This document shows positions 35,418 to 49,059 of a DNA stretch of 64,000 bases, one piece after another (positions within the stretch are counted from its first letter, which is position 1; each line of letters begins with the position of its first letter). The position numbers and the translations under genes were made by a program. Under the pieces are notes generated by a model. It saw only the letters and a program-made list of their open reading frames with translations. It was not told the origin of the DNA and did no database searches. The DNA comes from Microplitis mediator (lineage: Eukaryota > Arthropoda > Insecta > Hymenoptera > Braconidae). The stretch spans positions 24,916,459-24,980,458 of the forward strand of contig NC_079969.1 in NCBI RefSeq assembly GCF_029852145.1, in the 5' to 3' direction.

Positions 35418-37479
35418 TAGTATACGTCTGACGCTTAGTGCAGGAATCTCCAACTTTCTGCCCTTGTAGAGTAATTTACTATTTTTTGAAATGATGCGGA
35501 ATCGATTTTGATGGAGGGATCGACAAAAGTCAGTTTTTATCGGGAAATCACATAGGTGGGAATTTTTTTTTTTTTTTTTTGCTTATTGGTGTACCTTTGG
35601 TCTAAAAGTGTAAAAAAAATTTTTTATTAATTTGTATTTTTTATTGAACTTTATTTGCATGCCCTCTATAGCGGCCGGAAATTAAAAGGGTGTGGAAGAG
35701 AGTTTGATGATAGTTCAATTGATAGATTTTTTATTGCACGACTTATGATGTGAAGCATCAGTGTGCTTGACGATCGAAAAATTTTTTTCGCCTCACTTCG
35801 GCAACCATTTCAATTATTATACCCTTGTTATTTCACGGAATTGAGATATGTTGCATACTATTTTGAAGATAATTTAATGGAGATTAATTCTATACTTTTC
35901 GAAAATTTATTTAGTTCAATAAAAACGGAAAAAACATCAAAATAGTTTAAAAAAATTTCCTGTCCGTCAAGTACGGATCCCGTATACATTGTAACTTGCG
36001 AAATAATGCAGTAATTGAATCAAATTTTTTTTTTAAATTCTTTGAAACAATTTTGGGTCTTCTATTGCAAATGACTACGTAACTCAGTGTCGTTTAATTA
36101 CAATTAATAAAAGAATAAAAAAGGCCGTACAACTATATCTATATATATCTATGTTAAATTAAAGTGGATGGTGATTTATCTATACATTATACGTACATTT
36201 ATTCCACCAGGGGCGCTTGCGCATTACCATCCTAGTACAGCTGTTTTTTTTTTTGCTAATTGGTAAGCCTGAATTTTTTTAATACAATTTTTTTTAATTT
36301 TTTTTTTTTACATATATTTTTTTTGTCATTAATCGAGATATTTCGAGTAGGTTCTTTTATAATTACAAAAAAAATAATATAATTGAAAAAAAAAAAAAAA
36401 AAAACAACAAATTTTAATGAAAGAAAATTGTATATATTTTAAATTGATTCGTGCTTCCCGCCATTTTTTTATTATTATTTTATTATTTCATAATAAATGA
36501 GCATTATGAGTCGTACACTTTTGGATTTTCCAAATTTTTGTATCTGCAGTCAAAAAAATATCGCATTGAAATAAAATTTTTTATACGCTCTTATGGAAAC
36601 TGTTTAGTGAAATCATAGATAATAGTGCTTAATCTGAAAATCTAATAATCAAGCATTCACTTTATGAAATTCATATATATTAATATCATCGAATTACAAT
36701 TATGGATATATGAATAAGTGAGTATTGCGAAATGATGTAATATCAATTCTATGATAAATTAATTAATAGATGAAATGAATTAATATGAAACTCAAATGAT
36801 TTAAACTAATATCCTTATGTTTTAAATGAATAATCTCAAAATTCGTTCGATATAAGCTTTAATTAACATTTCAGTATTTAGATATGACGATTATGTATTA
36901 CATATATTTGGACATATAATTAATAGTGAAATGGTTAATTTTCTGCTAAGTATAAAAAATAAAATTGTAGAAAATTTGTTTTCATCCGAAAAAATTGAAA
37001 TATTAATTATAAAAAAAAAATTTCATAAAAATTGGAACTCCGTTATGATTTAAATAATTAACTTCAGTTCAACAGCATATTTAACTGTTAATGCAAGCGA
37101 CAGATAGACATCGAGGAATCTCAAAAAGTATTCCGCTATGGACACATTGAAAAATTAATTAAAAGAGCGCGTAAATTAAATTCAATAAATATTCAAAATA
37201 TATCAAATAAAATGTGATCGCTGATTTGAATTGTTTACAACCTGAAATTTAAAGACTTCAATATGCTATTTGTACATTTTTATTCTCCCGGACGAACATT
37301 CACTACATTCATTCCAATCCCTATTATGCAGTTTGTTATATAAATGTTCGGGGTTATTTTAATAAATAAAATTGTTGGAAAAAAACTTAATACCATGCAA
37401 TTTAACGAGGGAACATAAAATATTTATTCCTTTATAAATTTTCAATTAACAATCAAACATAAATTCGTTTTTTTTACAG
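35418..37479. other. AT-rich sequence, no gene supported
   Basis: Homopolymer-rich. Poly-A and poly-T runs occur at about 35562-35580 and 36385-36405. No recognisable coding sequence. Confidence 0.55.
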
Positions 37480-37599
37480 GAAGTACTCAGTACTATCCCA
37501 GAGAGTTTACCAAATACCTGCATACAGCGGGCAGAAACATGCGTGTTTCTTCCCTTAAGAAGAATCACAATTGTTTCTGCCGAAGTTAGTTACATTTAA
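37480..37599 (+). CDS. Weak candidate exon after a splice-acceptor-like site
   Basis: TTCGTTTTTTTTACAG ends at 37479 and resembles a strong 3' splice site. It is followed by 39 sense codons (starting EVLSTIPESLPNTCIQRAE) and a TAA at 37597-37599. Composition is richer in C and G than the flanks. There is no homology I can name and no linked exon, so chance is a serious alternative. If real it would be a terminal exon of an unknown gene or a noncoding exon. Confidence 0.15.
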   Translation, partial: EVLSTIPESLPNTCIQRAETCVFLPLRRITIVSAEVSYI

Positions 37600-37899
37600 T
37601 GTTCATTTGCAGCTTTATTGCTCTCATTTGTTTGCTTGTCACTCCAGTTTACTCATTTCATTTTTTAAGTGACAGTTTTAATTAACCAAATAAAATTACT
37701 AAAAGTGAGTAAAGATAATATTTTTGTCTTATTTACTGTCTAATATGTAACTGTAAATCTCAGATTTCTCATTCTTTGACAGTTCTCCGCATCATCGGCA
37801 AGAATATTCTATATTCCGGTACAGTTAAGAATTATATTCCGTGATATGGTTGATATAAATCATATGACAGTTTGTGACTCAGCAATGAAACTATATGAA

Positions 37900-38136
37900 C
37901 CCTTTCCCGGTTGACCTTTAATCTCTACTCTTAATTTGGATCGTACGTCTTTATTTTCAAGTGAGATAACGCTAGCCTCTTTAGTAGAGAAGGGGCAGAA
38001 AAAATAGTAGAAGGGAGCGCATGCATGCACTAATACGATTGAACCGATACTCATACAGCCTTACTAAGAACTGTGATTGGTTTAATCCCCACACAGCTCA
38101 CACCGAGATACCTAGAGACTCTAAACCGGGAAAAGG
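37900..38136. mobile_element. piggyBac-like MITE, CCCTTTCCCGG ends
   Basis: Left end CCCTTTCCCGGTTGACC, right end inverted (GGTTTAGAG... read in reverse, from AAACCGGGAAAAGG). The right flank is TTAA (38137-38140) and the left flank TGAA (37896-37899), one base from TTAA. A TTAA duplication with CC(C/T)TTT ends is characteristic of piggyBac-group elements. The interior frame has no transposase similarity. Confidence 0.6.
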
Positions 38137-38140
38137 TTAA

Positions 38141-41100
38141 TGATTAAAAATGGAAAATCTATTTCTTTAATTTTAAAAGCGTGAAGGCTTTCATTATATG
38201 CTGGTTATAATTTTTCAAAATTATTTCGCGTAAATGTATGTAAAGGGGGCTCGTAATTATATACACTACGGGGGAAGTATACGTTTTTTTTTTTATAACT
38301 AAATAAAAATCATCCACTCTTCGTTCACTCCGTTAATTTTTCAATGTATATCCAATATATCTAATATAACTGAAAGTAGTATCTTATGTGGGAATAAATA
38401 CAAAAGAATCAATGCAATATTTTATGAGAATTATTCCCATAATGTATGGCAACAAAGTTGTTAAATTATTGATTATAGGAACGATATTCAAACTGTAAAT
38501 ACTTTGATCTCCATAAGTCATAAACATGTAGAAGCTTTTTTAATTGGAACTATGTGCTTATATATATGTACGTCTGTATGTATATATATTCATATAAATG
38601 GTTACTTTCATGTATATGTATACAAACCATTTCCTCATTCCTATTACTTCCGCTCATTCCGTCCATTTTATTGGCAAACGCTATCTAATTATCTAGCCGG
38701 GTAAACACTTGAGAATTTGCAGACCCTGAGTATGTAAATACTGTACATGCACTGTATGGTGAGCCAAAATTATTGAATCTCAATATTGAACCAACACTGT
38801 GAAATCAATTGTAGTTTTATAAGAGGATGAAGTTGGAAATAAGCAGTCTAGTGTTACACACTCATAAAATTATTGTTTTTATATAATTGTTTTTAGATTA
38901 TTTAATATCCAGGTTTGGCTCCTGTTGTCATAGCCATCGATTACATGATTTTTATTATCTTTCGCGATTTAAATATTATCATTCACTGGGCCAACTCCAT
39001 ATAATTACTATTTATAGGATCAGGTGAAAGATTGGTAGGAAAATTGACAGGAAATCCGAACTGCTGTTGAGCGCTCAAGGTTATAGAACAGGGTGGAACG
39101 ACTGATAAGCGCTCGCCCTGGGTAGCAATAATGCTATGGATATTCGTTTGTAGTCTAGGTGAAAATATTGGGGTGCCAATGGACACCCCAAAATAAGATT
39201 AGAGTAATTTAGAATTGATCTTAGATTTATTGAGCAACTACTGGAGAGCAATAAGCAAGCTGATGAATTCGGCTTCAGCAGAGTATTAGTCTCTGCTGAG
39301 TCCTCCGACTAAATAACTCTTCTTTTCACACTGCATTAATTGTATATCAAAAAAAATAATAGTGTCGCATTTCAGGTCCATTATGGGAACGTCGTGCGGC
39401 ACTGTAATTCCTATCTATGGAGGCGTTTTGTTTTGTCTACGGATGGACTACTGTATCGACATTCTAAAAATGCTGAGCGATGTTTCAAACGGATTATAAT
39501 TTATTTATTACGAATTACTATTGCATTTATTCAATTAATCAATTTTACGAGAACGTAACACTAGTTGAAGAACTTCTGAAAAAAAATTGTTAGAATAGAA
39601 ATATAAATACATTAAAAATAATAATCAAAGTGTGACCTATAGATACATTTTAAAATCGAGATTCGAGTAGAATCTTCAGTACTTTGAAAGTATTTCAAAT
39701 ACTTAGAAAATATTGATAAGATTAAAAAGTATCAAAAGATTTTATCGCAGTACCTACTGTAAGAAAATCTTTGAATACAAAAGTGAATGTTAGAAAATTT
39801 TCTCTGTACAGTAGTTTAAGTTATTACATTCATCACATCACAAATGGAAAATCAGCATACAAACTATTTTTTAAACTCTACTATGAAATTTATAAATTTT
39901 GAACCAAAAGTAAGTTATGGGTTCAATCCAAATTTCGAAAATTAAGTTATCGTCTAATGTCACCGTTCCAAGGTTCAACAAATTGTTTCTAACTATTCAA
40001 AATAATGACTTGAACTTGATTAGATTTTGAATTCAATCAACTGGGTAATTTTCAAATTTTCATTAAAAAACAAAATTACAAAAATTTTTAATTCTTAAAT
40101 TTAACGTCTTTAGTTCAATAAAAAAGTTACCTATATTGAGCTCAAATAAGTTTTTTTTTCTCAAATTAGGAAATAAATTCAAATATGTCTATATATTTTT
40201 CCAATAAAGTATACTAGATAAATTATAAGTCATAAATAAAATAATTTTTGTCACTGTTAAATTTAAACAAACTCCATTTCTAAATTTCTAGCTCCAATCG
40301 ATGCATATGCAGCGAATGCATCTCCGTATGTATGAGGGTCCAGTTTTCTGAATAATATAGAACTTGAATTACTTTACAAGACCGTTGATAAGTAATGAAA
40401 AATGAATTTTATGATATTAATATAAAAGTGTATAAAAGTAAAATTGAGAAAGGTATTGTTATTATGATTATAGATAGTGATCATTAATATAACGGATAAC
40501 GAGGGAATAAAATTCGTAGGAGATTAGTTGAATCACAAAGACGTAGATAAGTTATCCAAAGTGATGTCAATAAGGAATAAAAGGTTTAGCTATGTGAAGC
40601 TAGTCTTTTGAAACGGTTGCACCGAGAGAACCTTACTGAAGACAACGGAGAACTACGAATAGACAACGTAGAGCATACAATTCCGGGTTAGCTGAGGGTG
40701 CGCATAATGTACGTGAACAATGCGGAAGCATAAATTTATCTTTTCCCAAGAATTTTCGTATGAATGAGAGAATTAGAAAGAAAAAAATGAGTAAAAATTT
40801 AAAAAAGAATAAAACAAATGGAATAAAAAAATAAAAGGATGAAGAGGGATTCCAGGAAAGGAATTCCCGGATGCAAGAGATTGAGAAAATGGCTCTTATA
40901 CCCATTGACCAACCGAAGAAAAGAAAAGAGGATGGTGCTCTCTCTACAGTCTTTCAACATAGAGTCGTTAGAGTTGAGATATATCTTTGGCGTTTTTCCG
41001 GGGTACCACCGTTATATATTAATGTTTACGATGGGCAAAAAGCTTGCGTTTTTACCCATATTACAACGGCTGGATTAAGATCCAGTTACATATAAAATAT

Positions 41101-41573
41101 TGGCGACGTTCGATATGAATTGCTTTTTTCAAGAAAAACTTTTTTTTGTTTTTCTTTTTATCTAAATTTTATTATATCTCATTTTATATACATTCAGAAA
41201 ATCATAAAACCGAAATACTGTGAACGTTTTTTACTGGAAAAACAATAGTGTTCAATATTGGCATTTAATTATTTTTTGTAAATATTCACTTTTTCAGTAT
41301 GTACATTGTGCAAAAGAATAAATAAACATTCGAATATTTATTTATTCTGAACAAGTTAAACTGCTTTATCATGAATTTTATTATTAAACAATCAGAAATT
41401 TTTTTTCGAAGTATTGAAGAAAAATCCAAGTTGATACTCGGGAAGGCCTTCGGCCCGCGCATGTGACCCTAAGACTCGTGCTGAAAATATTACTCCCGCA
41501 ACATTAAAACTATTTTAGTATCCTAACGATGCAATATACTATTACAATAGTTAGTGTTAAATATCCGTTATTA
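38141..41573. other. AT-rich sequence, no gene supported
   Basis: About 38390-38500 shows GGGAATAA/TTCCCATAAT phrases like those of the 31.2 kb array. About 38990-39185 is GC-richer, with a 67-codon minus frame and the small hairpin GGGGTGCC...GGACACCCC. About 40600-41090 is GC-richer, with two overlapping unrecognised plus frames. None is supported as a gene. Confidence 0.45.
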
Positions 41574-41685
41574 CACTGTACAAAATTTGAATTCATCTTA
41601 ATATCGAAACTCTGAGTGACGGAATAAATTAGAATTTTAATAAAATTCGTGATCACTCCGAATTTACCCTGAATTTTTAACAGTG
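41574..41685. mobile_element. 112 bp TA-flanked MITE, CACTGT ends
   Basis: CACTGTACAAAATTTGAATT on the left, CTGAATTTTTAACAGTG on the right, TA on both sides. The interior has ATCACTCCGAATT, linking it to 27518-27841 and 49255-49367. Confidence 0.65.
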
Positions 41686-42621
41686 TACTATTGTAAAATT
41701 CATTATTAATATGTTTTTATAAATATTAAGCGATATTTCACAGCCAAAATTCACATTTTCATACTTATATTCGCTAGGTATTTTTAATTTTTTGGGAAAA
41801 AAAAAACGAAATATTTTCAATAGCCTAAAAAATAATCGTTTTTTTCTCTATTTTCGGACAACTAGAGTGTCATTAAAAAAATTAAATAACATTACTTTTC
41901 TACTCAATTCTGGAGTCTGTTAAATTGTTGACGAACAAATTTCAAAATAATAGTTGACGATTTAAATTAATTAAGTTACGAAATTTTTTTCTATCAACTT
42001 TCGGGTGCGGAAATTTTGTTGAAAAATTAAATATATTAAAATAACATTAATTTTGTATTGTTTCAAGTACGTAGTTTGTGTCAACTTCAACGTAAAATTT
42101 TCCTCTGAAAAATTATTTTATAATTCAAATTTTTACCCGGTGGCACATTGAATTTAATTAAATATACCTTAGACTTGAATAAATACACTGAAAAAAAAGT
42201 TTTTTTATCTCCCAGTAAATTTTTTGTTCTGGTAGCAATACTGGTATCCTTGTGGTAAAAATACCTAAGTTTATTTCACAGAGCAATATGTATACTGATT
42301 GTAGGAAAACTCGGTGTTACTGTAGGCATAATTTCCCTTTTCAAATAAAATGAACTTGACCTTACTTTATTGACATGCGTGGATTTATGTAAATAAGACT
42401 ATTTTTTATTATAATAGATGTATTATCAATTAAATTATTGGTGATTGAAATGGTGAGCGTAAAATTGTGTAATTTTAAAATAATTACGTATGTCATGTGA
42501 ATTATTTAAATCAGTACATAGCAAAATTGAAATTTCCACCAGATGATATTCATTAAATTTTATATTTTTTTATATACAATACATTGTTTTTTTCTAATTT
42601 TTATGCGTAGTATTTTTTTTA

Positions 42622-42706
42622 CACTGATTTAACACCGGTATTTTAACACCACCAAATTACACCTACACCGGTGTAATTTCATTTTAACACCGTTCTTTTT
42701 ACAGCG
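42622..42706. mobile_element. 85 bp TA-flanked MITE with ACACCGG repeats
   Basis: CACTGATTTAACACCGG to CCGTTCTTTTTACAGCG, with TA at 42620-42621 and 42707-42708. The interior palindrome ACACCGGTGT and AACACC phrases match the 9901-10066 element. Confidence 0.6.
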
Positions 42707-42979
42707 TAATAATATTTGTCAATGAAATATAATTTCAAGATGCCATTAATGAAACATGAATATGTAGTATTACCTTTTATCGACACTATCTTATAATTTA
42801 AATATTAAATATATTTCTAAAAGTATTATGTTCTTATATAATTTAAAATTTTTATAGAATCGATCTGTCCCAGTTTATTTTATATTTATACAGTACGTAT
42901 ATTACAAAAATATAAATAGATCTTTCATATTATAAGGATATTGTGTGATCCCTTGAGGTTTCACAACACAAAACGGAGG

Positions 42980-43400
42980 AAAATATCTGAATAGACCTAA
43001 ATGGGAGACACTATTTGTCGTGGTCGGTGCGCAAAGGTTCGTCAGTTATCGATTTACGTGACGAACGCGAATCGAGGCGTTAACGTTTTTCCAGCGATTC
43101 TGAGCCACACGAAAGCAGACCAGGATGGGAGAAATGAAAACGAGTGAGAGAGCAAGAGATAGTGAGCGTAAGTGAGATAGGATTCAGCGAATTCGACAGG
43201 GGTAAATTTATCACCGCGGGAAGAATTGCGCGTCCTGGCATATTCGACTCAGTAGTCTCACTTGCAGTGGCACGTTTCGAGCCTTCACACGTGCCACGTC
43301 CCATGTCCGTACCGAACCTTTCAAGAGTGCCCCAATGAAAAATGGATCTCTATCCATGTCCGAGTGAGTAAAGGAGCTGGGGTCAATCTAACCCGGAAAC
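42980..43400. other. GC/CpG-rich island, candidate promoter or noncoding exon
   Basis: About 400 bp with frequent CG (CGACTCGTGC-like composition, ATCACCGCGGGAAGAATTGC) in strongly AT-rich surroundings. Two opposing frames of 64 and 74 codons lie over it, but neither has a recognisable motif, and overlapping frames on both strands are expected in GC-rich DNA. It is the largest such island in the window. Confidence 0.35.
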
Positions 43401-43739
43401 CGGACGTGCTTTTTTCCGTTTCCCAACATCCACGATAATTCTAATTCCATTTCACAAAATTTTATCTTAATGGAAAAGTAAAAAATCCACTTATATATTA
43501 TTAGTTTATAACAATCTTTTAATATATTTTTTAGATATAGAGCAGCGTCAAATAAAATGAGAGCATTTTATAAGGAAAAAATTTACTTTTTTTATTTTAT
43601 ACTGAATACGTTTCACTTTTCATTTTTTCCTTATAATCAAAGAAAATAAAATCAATTTTTATTGATCAGAAAAAATATTTTTACACTTTTAAAAAAATCT
43701 AGTGTAAAACAATATTGGTATAAATTTAACCTTTCGTTA

Positions 43740-43837
43740 CTCGCGCCATGAGCAAATCGCCGCCTCACAACTACTCAACCTATAAAGACTCGCTACAGTG
43801 CGAGCGAGAAACTAAAAAAGACGCGAGTAATGAAAGG
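43740..43837. mobile_element. 98 bp piggyBac-like MITE with perfect TTAA flanks
   Basis: CCTTTCGTTACTCGCG on the left mirrors CGCGAGTAATGAAAGG on the right with one mismatch. TTAA sits directly at 43736-43739 and 43838-43841. Size and ends fit a minimal piggyBac-type MITE related in its terminus to 37900-38136. Confidence 0.7.
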
Positions 43838-43841
43838 TTAA

Positions 43842-45612
43842 ATGTGAAAAATAATCTGCATTATAATTTTAGAGCAAAAGCGCCGAAAAAAAATTAAGAA
43901 AAAAAATACATCTGTAAGTCGTACGCTCACCAAATTATTTAAAAATAATCAATTAAGTATTTATTTATGTCAAAATTTATGACCTTACTTTATCAAGTTT
44001 TCCCCTATATATTTAGGTTAACAAATGAAATTAACCATAAAAAATAATATTTTTTCCCGTGATGAAAAAAAAAAGTTAATAACACGAGTTGTAAAGAATC
44101 ACAAAATGTAATGTTTATTTCAGAGAGACACGTGGTAATAAAAGAAAATTGGCAGTTCTGAGTTGTTTCAAGACCCGACCATAAACAGAGTATGCAAATA
44201 AAAAGAAAACAAAAAAAAATTAACTGAGTAACATCAACAACAACAACGACATCAACAAGAATACGTACTACATTTACTTGTGTATACATGTATACATTTA
44301 CACAGCACACAATATTATTACAAAGTAAATTTCACACAGTAAGTAGGTGGAAAAAAGAATAAAGTGAAAAACTCAATGCTCTGGTCAGCCATGTTGTCTG
44401 TGTTTAACAACAGCCGGCAAAGTAATATTGCGGATCAATTCAAGCCGCGTATATTCCGCAACGTCCATGTCATTTTTGTTATTTTTATTTTCGTTTAGTT
44501 TTATTTTTTTTTCCTCTCTTTATACATATCCTTTACCCACAAATCTCTCGTTTCCTTCACTTGCTCTATTGAATTGTCTGCAAATAAATAGACATTGTAT
44601 ATAACATATATCCCGCCTTTTTTATGTTTCGGTCGAGAGCTCGTCGTGCATGTTGACACCCGACAAAATTCACGATGCATTTTCTATACTAGGTAACGTG
44701 TCAAACTAAAGACAGCAAGACAAAAAAAATAGGAAAAAAAAAAAAACAATTACTATTGGAAGAGGAAAAAAATAATAACAATTGCATTCGACCCTCGATA
44801 ACGCACCGGATTTGAGTGGTCGTAGTTGAATGGTTGTTAAACGATCGTACGGTACTTGAACGTTTTAAAAAGCGACAATAACTCGATTCGGATGCCGATT
44901 GCAGAGCGGCCAACTCGTGAGAAAAATCGGCCTTCATTGAGTATACTTCTCGTTGAATCAATCGCGATGAGAATAATCAATCAATATTTTATACAGATAA
45001 AATCTATTCGAAATGCCAAAAATTATTGTTATTATTCGGGTTGAAAAATAATAATGCGAAAAATAGAAAATTACTAAACTGCACTGATTGAAGTATTTAT
45101 TTGAACCAGATGAATATTTTTTCACAGTCAATGAATGGTTTATTTGAATGGAAGGAAATAAAACATGAAGTTAATTGAGTAAGGTTATGACAAATCATTT
45201 ATAGTGCAATTTAATTTTATTAAAAAAAAAAAATAATACACACAGTAAATAATTTAAAAAATATTCAGCTTTTTTTTATTTATTAAACAATATTTAGTTG
45301 ATTATATTTTGAATTTGTTACACGTAACGGGCGAATGAACGATTTACACTAAACAATGTACTGAATGGTATTATAAACAGAAACTGGTGCTGTAGTCAAA
45401 TATCGCAGCTATGTTCCCTCAAATATGATATTCATCAACTATTATTACATCTATATTTGAGGCAAACAAATACTTGTTTCAGCCAAATAAGGCTGAAAAA
45501 CTGTTTTTGATAAATGCATTCATTGATATAAAATAAATACTTCTATCAGTGTGTTAGAATGCCAAATTTCAATTTTAAAAAAAATTTCACGACTTTAAAA
45601 CAAAAGTTTTAA
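43842..45612. other. AT-rich sequence, no gene supported
   Basis: About 44360-44480 and 44760-44960 are slightly GC-richer. The short frames across them are unrecognised. Confidence 0.5.
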
Positions 45613-46262
45613 GAGGGGAGGGGGGGGGCAAAGTGGGCCCTTTAAAATTTTCTATACGTTAATAAATTACGTTAATTCGGACGGACAATAAGCTTATCGA
45701 AATTTCTTATATAATGAGGGCTAAAATATACCATCAAAACTGTTCATTAAATATAATTTATTAAGAAAATTCGAGATAATAAAATTACGTTTTAAAATTA
45801 TATCGTAGCAGACTATTAAAATGATTTATTATATTCTTAAAATACTGTTGTCTTATGGTTATTTGCAAATATCACACGTGTAGCTTCGCACAACTTTGTT
45901 GTGAACACCGGCACATGGATCATGGGCTCAATTTTTACATTGGCCACATTGAATCCATGGCTCCAAAGATTCTGAGTATAATTTGCCAAATAAAAATACA
46001 AGCCGTATCATCCACCAATTGTTTTGATTTGCTTTTTCCTTTTCCCTTTTCTTCGATTGTTGTCTTATCCGTCGATTTAATATCGAATCCGAAATTTTTT
46101 AGAGGGCCCACTTTGCCCCTAATTTTTGAATTTTCAGATTTAATGATGAAAATAAGTGAAAATAAGTATCAAGGGTTTGAACAGAAGTAAATGCGTAAAA
46201 AAAATGAATGATTTTATAATTATTTTCGTTGAGGGCCCACTTTCCCCCCCTCCCCCGGCTCT
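45613..46262. mobile_element. Element with G-rich ends (GGGGCAAAGTGGGCCC)
   Basis: The left end GAGGGGAGGGGGGGGGCAAAG, continuing GTGGGCCCT, is mirrored at 46233-46262 (AGGGCCCACTTTCCCCCCC then TCCCCCGGCTC). A third copy of the block, AGGGCCCACTTTGCCCCT, lies inside at about 46101-46118 in the right-end orientation. A 111-codon frame crosses the interior without recognisable domains. Probably non-autonomous. Confidence 0.6.
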
Positions 46263-48990
46263 GAAATTTCAGGTCAACAATGACCTACACAAATCTGAGT
46301 AGATTTTAATAGAGATATTGGTATTCAATAGATTTATTAATATTTAGTCGAATTCATGTAGGTCATTCTAGTTTTAACTTTTTTTCCGGGCATTAAAATT
46401 TATTTTTAAAAAATTTTAGTATTGAAGTAAATAAAAAAAAAATGAAAAATATGATGATATATTGCTGTTATCCAACATAATAAAAGTTAAACAAAGTCCA
46501 ATACGAATTTTACCACCTGGCAACTCGTGACTACTCGTGACTGGTAAGATTTCTACAATTTACAATCTTCTTATATTACTTGTAAAATTTAATCCGAGCC
46601 GAAAAAACAAGAAGATATCAAGGTTTCGTCTTCTCACGATCGCATATATTACGATTCCACGTATAGCAACAAAAAATATAAATTTATTTAACAATATATT
46701 TATATACATTTTGTCTAGCTTTTTTTTTTATTTTTCTCATAAAATATAGAGCTATGAGAGACTTGCGATTATTATAACTTTATTATAATATAAGGTAAAA
46801 ATTTAATATTAGTCAGAAAATCCAATTTCACAGACCACTTATGAGAAAAATGTTGTATATGTAAATGGAGAGAAGACTGGTATATAGCTAGGTTAAATTA
46901 TGAGTGTCAGAAAGAGAAAAAGGAAAAAAGAAGAGAACGAGTGAGCTATAAAACTATTGAAATGGAAATTCGTATAAATATTGGATTTTTTTTTCTATTT
47001 TATAAGACAAGTGGTATAAAGTAGTTCGCTTGCATGGTGTACGCAACTATGTGTATTGTATTTATACGCGGATATGTAGCGCACGAGAGTGAAAATAAAA
47101 AAAATTTTCCGAGGATGCACAAGAGTTGCGCGGAAGATAGATTTAGTTGGCATTTCTGGTGGCCCACAGGTACTAAACTCGTATATTTCACAATAGTGTA
47201 CTAGTAACTAACAATTCGTAGTTTGTGGCCCGCCGCTATATTTTCGTCAGTTGATTCCCTAAAGCTCTCGGAAGCTCTACCAATTTATCGTTGACCACCA
47301 CCATTTGGGATATGTTAGAAATTCTTGTTCGATTCTAAATCAACGCTTAATTTACCTCTGTCGAATTAATTAATTGCTTTCACAAATTATATTACAAGTC
47401 TTAGATTAGAACCATTATATCACGGATAAAAAAAATAGATAAAATCGTCCAATGTGAATTGATAGCCATAATTAAAATGTCTTCGCAATAAATGAAAATC
47501 TATTTCATTTTCAAGTATTCATAAATTAACTTTATTCAATCTTTTGTTATTAATAATATATAATTCGCAATCAATTTTTTTTTATCCAATGGAATTTATT
47601 TTTCTTTTTTTAGGAATTATTGAAATGCAAAATAAACTGTCTTGACTAAATATTTCTTATTAAAAATATAAATAACAAATTATCCTGTGATTTTAAAAAT
47701 TTTGTTTGAGCTTCTCCTTTTCCAGGTCGAGGAAGTACCCGAAAAAATCGAATTACATTAACACAGATCTATCTTTTTATTAATTTCAGATCTATGTTTA
47801 TATTAGCAGATTCACATATTCATGTAGATTCCGATAGATCTTTTTTTTATAAGGCCTCGAAATTTATAATTTGATGTTTTTCCTGATAGTAAAAATTCAT
47901 CTGACCTACACTTTAATTTAATAATCAATGGTAGATTTCACTAATTTTTTTTCACATGGAATGAAAATCGATAAAAATAATAAAACATTTTTCCCATTCA
48001 ATTTGAAATTTCTTTGGGTTTCAAAAAGTGCGGATTAAATTTATCTAGTATCGGTTATTTATCAGTTTTCAATAAAAAATGAAACGCGGAATGAGTGATT
48101 TTAAAAATGTTCTATTACGGACACACATACTAAAAATATCACTAATTATTCATAAATCCAACATCAATAGTTTCAATAAAGAACAGTCAAACAGAATGAC
48201 GAAATTATAGTCTGTATTGAATCATTGTGTCTACGATGATGACAAGTTAGTTAACTCTGAAACATAAATTAACCACTCAATTCAGCAGCATATTCGAGTC
48301 AAATTTACACAGTGATGGATGTGATGTATAAAGAGCTGGTAGCTTGTGTTGAACACAAAATTTCACTCAATTATCAACAAGATAATCTCCTTGTGTATTC
48401 AAATAATACATACATTAGCTCGCTAAAGTACCATGTTCAAAAGGTTTATTTGTATCGAGTGATACATATTGCTGATAAATCCTATATTTATGGAAATAGC
48501 TAATGGAATATTTGTTACTATAAATAAATTATACGTTTGAAATATTCTGTTGATGTGAATTATTTGTTATTTGGCAATTAATCATAAGTGACTTGAGTAT
48601 ATAGAAGCATGGTTGATTTATTTTCATTATATTCATTATAAAATCTATAGTAATGTCACATATTTTACACTAATTATGTTTTTTTAATTGGAGTTTAAAA
48701 GAGATAAATACAGTCAGCACGATTTATATGTCTCATATAAATTTATTTGTCACAAATAAATGGATTGTTTTATACAAGTATTTATAGAAATTACTATTGT
48801 TTCAGGTAAGTGGCCAAGTTTCAAATTTTTGAAGATTCGTAATTAGTGTTTTGTAAAATAGGGGAAGGTGGGCATGACCAAAGACTCGGGACATAATAGA
48901 ATGTTTATAAAATTTACTACACAAGGTAGCATACTACGCATCTGAAAAGGAAGTAGGACATCACCCTGGCAGATCCGAATTATAGTAAAG
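46263..48990. other. AT-rich sequence, no gene supported
   Basis: TAGGGGAAGGTGGGCATGAC at 48859-48878 looks like a G-rich MITE end related in style to 45613, without a partner. About 47000-47330 is slightly GC-richer. No gene is supported. Confidence 0.45.
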
Positions 48991-49059
48991 TAATTACCGT
49001 AATCTGCAGTAATTTACGGTATTCGGAAGAATTACGGTGTGTTACGGTAAAACACCGTA

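Noticed and set aside
45855..46190. 111-codon plus frame inside the G-rich-ended element as a transposase fragment
   Set aside because: No transposase motif or catalytic pattern is visible, and the frame is short and AT-driven.
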